Assembly (NCBI RefSeq): GCF_900452385.1
Contig: NZ_UGOA01000001.1
Location: 629,501-693,500 of the forward strand
DNA from: Legionella donaldsonii
Lineage (GTDB): Bacteria > Pseudomonadota > Gammaproteobacteria > Legionellales > Legionellaceae
Reading direction: 5' to 3'
Length of the DNA stretch: 64,000 nt
Below, in pieces: positions 60,698 to 64,000 of the stretch (the first letter of the stretch is position 1; every line of letters begins with the position of its first letter). The position numbers and the translations under genes were made by a program. The notes beneath the pieces were generated by a model that did no database searches, was not told the origin of the DNA, and worked only from the letters and a program-made list of their open reading frames with translations.

Positions 60698-61828
60698 ATG
60701 ATAGGCTCACCAAAGCAAAGTGTTTTTTCCGATTTAACTCAGGATGAGTTACAGGAACTGATTAACGCTGCAGAGTTGATTCATCTTGAAGAAAACAGCC
60801 TTTTCATTAAAGAAGGCCTGCAGGAGTCCAGTTTTTATTATCTGGATAAGGGAAAGGTGGCAATAGTAAAAAATTCTGGGATAAAAACGCATATCATCGC
60901 TGAATTAGCAGAGGGGGAGAGCATAGGGGAAATGGCTCTTATCGATAGGGAACCCCGTTCTGCTTCAGTGATTACGTTAACCCCCTGTGTCTTATATAAA
61001 TTTGATTTTGATAAATTAAGCGAAAACCCTCAATTAGCGCCCTTGTTTAATAAAATGGCCAATGCGTTGAATCGTAAAATCGCTCATCGCCTGCGTTATA
61101 CCAATGAAGTCACTGTAAAGGCACTGCAAAGTAAATACGTCATGAGTATTTTCTTTATTAGGGTACTCATTCTGTTATCTCTCTATGCGTTATCTTTAAA
61201 TTTAATTGAAAAGAGCGAAGGGTATTTTTCAAGCACTACAATACCGAGCCTGGCAATAATTGTTATTTTTACTCTGGTTGCCTTTTCGGTGGTTAAAAAA
61301 AGTGGTAATCCCTATAGTTTTTACGGTATCACTCGAAAGAATGCAGCAAAAAATTTTTTCGAAGGGATATTATTTACTATCCCTATTCTTATGATGATTG
61401 TATTCCTTAAGTGGCTCTTGATAACTCATATACCCTCTTTGAGTCAATTTCCTTTATTTGACCATACTGCCCCATTTAAAAATAGAGCAATATTTAACTG
61501 GCATTCTTATTTTTTCTTTATGTTTCTATATATAATCTTTTGCCCCGTGCAAGAATTTATTACCAGAGGGTGTATTCAATCGTCATTACAAAATTTACTG
61601 GATGGTACGCAAACCTCAATAAAATGGAAGGCTATCATTATTTCTAATCTTCTGTTTGCCAGTGTCCACTCACATACCTCTCTGGGGTTTGCACTCTCTA
61701 CGTTCATCCCGGGTATTTTTTGGGGATGGCTGTATGCCCGACAGAATTCTTTAATTGGAGTAAGTGTTTCTCACAGTTTAGTGGGTGTATGGGCGGCTTT
61801 TATTGTTGGATTTCAAAATCTAATTTAA
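60698..61828 (+). CDS. cNMP-binding domain fused to CPBP-type membrane protein
   Basis: A 376-residue fusion. Residues 1-125 form a cyclic-nucleotide-binding-like domain with the phosphate cassette GESIGEMALIDREPRSASV (residues 73-91, Arg87). From about 150 there are eight or so hydrophobic helices with CPBP (CAAX-protease/bacteriocin-processing-like) motifs: VQEFITRG (residues 284-291) in place of the usual EExxxR, FASVH (320-324) and VSHSLVG with His359. The first motif residue is Gln, so peptidase activity is uncertain. The fusion suggests a membrane enzyme or transducer controlled by a second messenger. Confidence 0.75.
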   Translation: MIGSPKQSVFSDLTQDELQELINAAELIHLEENSLFIKEGLQESSFYYLDKGKVAIVKNSGIKTHIIAELAEGESIGEMALIDREPRSASVITLTPCVLYKFDFDKLSENPQLAPLFNKMANALNRKIAHRLRYTNEVTVKALQSKYVMSIFFIRVLILLSLYALSLNLIEKSEGYFSSTTIPSLAIIVIFTLVAFSVVKKSGNPYSFYGITRKNAAKNFFEGILFTIPILMMIVFLKWLLITHIPSLSQFPLFDHTAPFKNRAIFNWHSYFFFMFLYIIFCPVQEFITRGCIQSSLQNLLDGTQTSIKWKAIIISNLLFASVHSHTSLGFALSTFIPGIFWGWLYARQNSLIGVSVSHSLVGVWAAFIVGFQNLI

Positions 61829-61896
61829 AGTTTTGTAAATGTGCCTAATAGAACCAAAATTCGAGGGGCTTTAAACAATGCTTTTACAGGGAGTGC

Positions 61897-63450
61897 ATGA
61901 TGACAAAAGAGCAACTAAATGCTACGGGACGGGGGGATTACCACAGTCTTTATAAGGGACAATCCGTCGACGACTTAATTATCCAATATATGCAGGATAA
62001 TAATGTACCCGGGATGTCTCTGGCCATTGTCCAGGCACCTTATATCACGCGTGTGGTCGGGTATGGATTGGCTGACCGAGAGACAAAACGACTTGTTGCT
62101 TCCAATACTGTGTTTAATGTAGGGCAATTAAGTAACGCCTATACCGCAGTAGCAATACTACAACTTAAAGAAGAAGGTAAGCTTAAACTCGAAGATTCAA
62201 TGGCGACTTATTTTTCTGATCTGCCTAAAGCGTGGTCCGCGATAACCATTCGTCATTTAATATCGCATAGCTCCGGTTTGCCAAGTTATAGCGACGAATC
62301 GTTTGATTTCAGTAAAGACTACTCATGGAAAGATTTTATACAGTTATTAGGTAAGAAGCCTTTGCTATTTTCACCAGGTTCTAAAATGAATCCCAGTGCT
62401 ACCGACCATTATTTATTAGGGAAGATTATTGAAAAAGCCAGTGGCATTTCTTATCAAGACTATGTGACTAAAAATCAAATCGAGCGCATGGGTCTAAAAC
62501 ATACTTTTTTTGTATCCAATGTGGCTACCCTACAAAATGAAGTTAATAATGGTTCTAAGCCATTTAAGCATCAGCAATTTTTGCAAAATCCTATCCTTGT
62601 TAATCCCACTGAACCAGCGAGAGGCTATGTTGACAAGGATGGAGCGCTTGCGCCGAGTGCACAACTAACCTGGTCCGCTACTTACGCAGACAGTGGTATT
62701 GTTGCTTCAGCAGAGGATATCAGTCTTTGGGATATAGGACTTGCTGGTGGTATTCTGTTAAAAGACCCAGAAAATAGAAGCTTCATATACAATCCTACCA
62801 CTTTGGACGATGGCGAACTGATCCCAGGTAACGGCGGCTGGTTTTTCCCAGGCCATAAGGGGTTAATGGAAATTAAAGGCAATATTCCTGGGTATTCTTC
62901 TTTTTTAAGCCGATTTACAGATGCTTCTGAGTTAGTTTGTGTAACCCTGTTAGCGAATAAAGGCAATTTGCTGGATTTAGATATCTTAGGGCGAAAAATT
63001 GCAGCGGCCTTCGATCCAAAATTGGGTGCTGTACTGCAGGGGGCTGCCTGGTCTGAAACGTTGCAAAGCCCTTATTCAGTGTCTAAAATACTGGAACGGG
63101 TAAAGACGATTATTCAGGCTCAAGGCGGTACGATTTTTGCCCACATCTCTCACAGTGCAGAGGCAAAAAAAGTCGGCGAAAAGCTTCCCAACACGGAAGT
63201 GTTAATTGTAGGCAATCCTGCGAAAGGTACTTTGCTTATGCAAACGAATCCTGCTTTCGCTTTGGATTTACCGCTTCGCATCATGGCGACAGAAGATAGT
63301 TTCGGCCAAGTTTGGTTAAGCTTCACTGAGCCTGTCAGGTTGGCAGAAGAATATAATATCAGTGAAGAAGAGCTACCCAGACTACGCCAACTATCCAGTG
63401 CCCTGCGTAAGCTGTGTGAGAAAGCAATTTCGCCATTAACGATGGGATAG
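61897..63450 (+). CDS. Beta-lactamase-fold protein lacking catalytic motifs
   Basis: A 517-residue protein resembling class C beta-lactamase/serine hydrolase proteins over residues 20-370: ITIRHLISHSSGLPSY, YLLGKIIEKASGISYQDYV and LKLEDSMATYFSDLP are in place. The S-x-x-K motif is replaced by Gln77-Leu-Ser-Asn80 (VFNVGQLSN), and the Y-x-N motif by Pro166-Ser-Ala168, so catalysis of the usual kind is not expected. There is no signal peptide. Residues 380-517 form an extra domain of unknown type. It may be a binding protein or a diverged enzyme. AGGGAGTGC precedes the ATG. Confidence 0.8.
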   Translation: MMTKEQLNATGRGDYHSLYKGQSVDDLIIQYMQDNNVPGMSLAIVQAPYITRVVGYGLADRETKRLVASNTVFNVGQLSNAYTAVAILQLKEEGKLKLEDSMATYFSDLPKAWSAITIRHLISHSSGLPSYSDESFDFSKDYSWKDFIQLLGKKPLLFSPGSKMNPSATDHYLLGKIIEKASGISYQDYVTKNQIERMGLKHTFFVSNVATLQNEVNNGSKPFKHQQFLQNPILVNPTEPARGYVDKDGALAPSAQLTWSATYADSGIVASAEDISLWDIGLAGGILLKDPENRSFIYNPTTLDDGELIPGNGGWFFPGHKGLMEIKGNIPGYSSFLSRFTDASELVCVTLLANKGNLLDLDILGRKIAAAFDPKLGAVLQGAAWSETLQSPYSVSKILERVKTIIQAQGGTIFAHISHSAEAKKVGEKLPNTEVLIVGNPAKGTLLMQTNPAFALDLPLRIMATEDSFGQVWLSFTEPVRLAEEYNISEEELPRLRQLSSALRKLCEKAISPLTMG

Positions 63451-63575
63451 CCTACTAGATGCTATTGCAGAGGGAAGAGAGAATGACCGTCGATACGGGG
63501 CTCGAATTCTCGTGTACTACTCCGAGTCTCCTTGCGGCCCTCACTCTGCAGGGAGGGCCGAAAACGTCTACTGTC
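63451..63575. repeat. Intergenic repeat family, copy 5 (probable)
   Basis: The stretch after the beta-lactamase-fold gene carries CGGGGCTC, CTCCTTGC, and CTCTGCAGGGAGG, then GGGCCGAAAACGTCTACTG, which parallel the core and right end of copy 2. The left end is unclear. No gene is seen here. Confidence 0.4.
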
Positions 63576-63628
63576 TATTTTAAATTGCTCCACTAAAAAA
63601 GCATGAGCGATTTTTTGTGCCCAATAGT

Positions 63629-64000
63629 CTAACAGCAGCGGGTTGGCGGTGATTCACATTTCATCAGGCCTGTCTCCTCAAAATGATTTTCGCGTGGGAG
63701 GCGATTTTTCAGCATAAGGTAGATATGGCGAAGGCCCCAAAAAAAGAGAAACAACACAACAACTGCAAACCCGATAGTCAAGGTAGCATCAACGTAATCA
63801 TTGAATAGAATTTGGCGCATTTGTGTTAAATTTTTTGCTGGTGCAAGAACGATTTCTCTCTCTATGGCTTGTTGGTATTGGTTAGCGTGAGCCAGGAAAC
63901 CAAGTTTAGGATTAATTGAAAATGCTTTTTGCCAACTGGCAGTCAGTGTGCAACTGAGTAGCCAAACTGTGGGTGCCAGGGTTACTGCGATAAAGCACTC
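63629..64000 (-). CDS. cstA: Carbon starvation protein CstA, C-terminal part (gene runs past the window end)
   Basis: The minus strand is open from the window edge to a stop at 63629, giving about 123 residues. The translation contains ASWQKAFSINPKLGFLAHAN, then QILFNDYVDATLTIGFAVVV, both features of the C-terminal end of CstA-type peptide/pyruvate transporters, with a last membrane helix and the end SPPTRCC. The start of the gene lies beyond the window, so the whole protein cannot be judged. CstA carriers are induced by carbon starvation in E. coli. Confidence 0.75.
   Translation of the reverse strand, partial: ECFIAVTLAPTVWLLSCTLTASWQKAFSINPKLGFLAHANQYQQAIEREIVLAPAKNLTQMRQILFNDYVDATLTIGFAVVVLFLFFWGLRHIYLMLKNRLPRENHFEETGLMKCESPPTRCC

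Noticed and set aside
1-64000. CRISPR array
   Set aside because: I found no set of regularly spaced identical repeats. The only long identical repeat is the duplicated tRNA-Lys.

Overview
The window looks like a chromosomal segment of a Legionella species (Gammaproteobacteria). The strongest reason is region II of the Dot/Icm type IVB secretion system: icmX-icmW diverge from icmV-dotA, followed by dotB-dotC-dotD. Supporting signs are a nearly complete mevalonate pathway for isoprenoids, which is unusual in gammaproteobacteria but known in Legionella and Coxiella, low GC content, and a eukaryotic-like F-box protein. I cannot name the species from sequence alone.

Layout. 1-6.7 kb: housekeeping chain nnr (5' cut)-tsaE-amidase-mutL-miaA, a zinc-ribbon protein and an LPS-type glycosyltransferase, with adjoining genes overlapping or nearly touching. 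6.7-19 kb: accessory region with an MFS transporter and a LuxR solo, a GH18 chitinase, several secreted or unknown proteins, a possible glycosyltransferase-like effector, a GNAT-allantoinase pair and an amino-acid permease. 19-28 kb: Dot/Icm genes. 28-35.7 kb: rsmD, a two-subunit M16 peptidase pair, ftsY-ftsE-ftsX, rpoH and a deaminase. 35.9-42 kb: a small conserved protein, the F-box protein, a phosphate transporter with its DUF47 partner, a secretin-like protein, eno and ftsB. 42-55 kb: two mevalonate gene clusters (kinase and decarboxylase; IPP isomerase, HMG-CoA reductase and phosphomevalonate-type kinase) enclosing queE-cpoB-pal, an Mla-type lipid transport operon and two FUSC transporter genes. 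55.1-55.6 kb: two identical tRNA-Lys genes and one tRNA-Arg. 56-63.5 kb: accessory island next to the tRNAs, with regulators, a broken hipBA module, a CheD-like protein, a patatin lipase, a DUF2975/HTH pair, a cNMP-binding/CPBP membrane protein and a beta-lactamase-fold protein without its catalytic residues. The 3' end of cstA closes the window.

How the genes fit together. The Dot/Icm genes supply parts of a machine that exports effectors into host cells. The F-box protein, the 570-residue unknown, the CheD-like protein and perhaps the patatin are plausible cargo, but nothing in the sequence proves export. The mevalonate genes cover HMG-CoA to IPP/DMAPP except for HMG-CoA synthase. The pal-cpoB and Mla genes serve the outer membrane.

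Most notable: a CheD-like protein whose Thr-Cys-His spacing matches the chemoreceptor deamidase CheD; an F-box protein with four 30-31-residue repeats; a family of about 130-bp intergenic elements with up to five members, one with 18-bp terminal inverted repeats; a mini-IS-like element behind icmX; a truncated hipA cut off by GC-rich foreign-looking DNA; and a beta-lactamase homologue missing both catalytic motifs.
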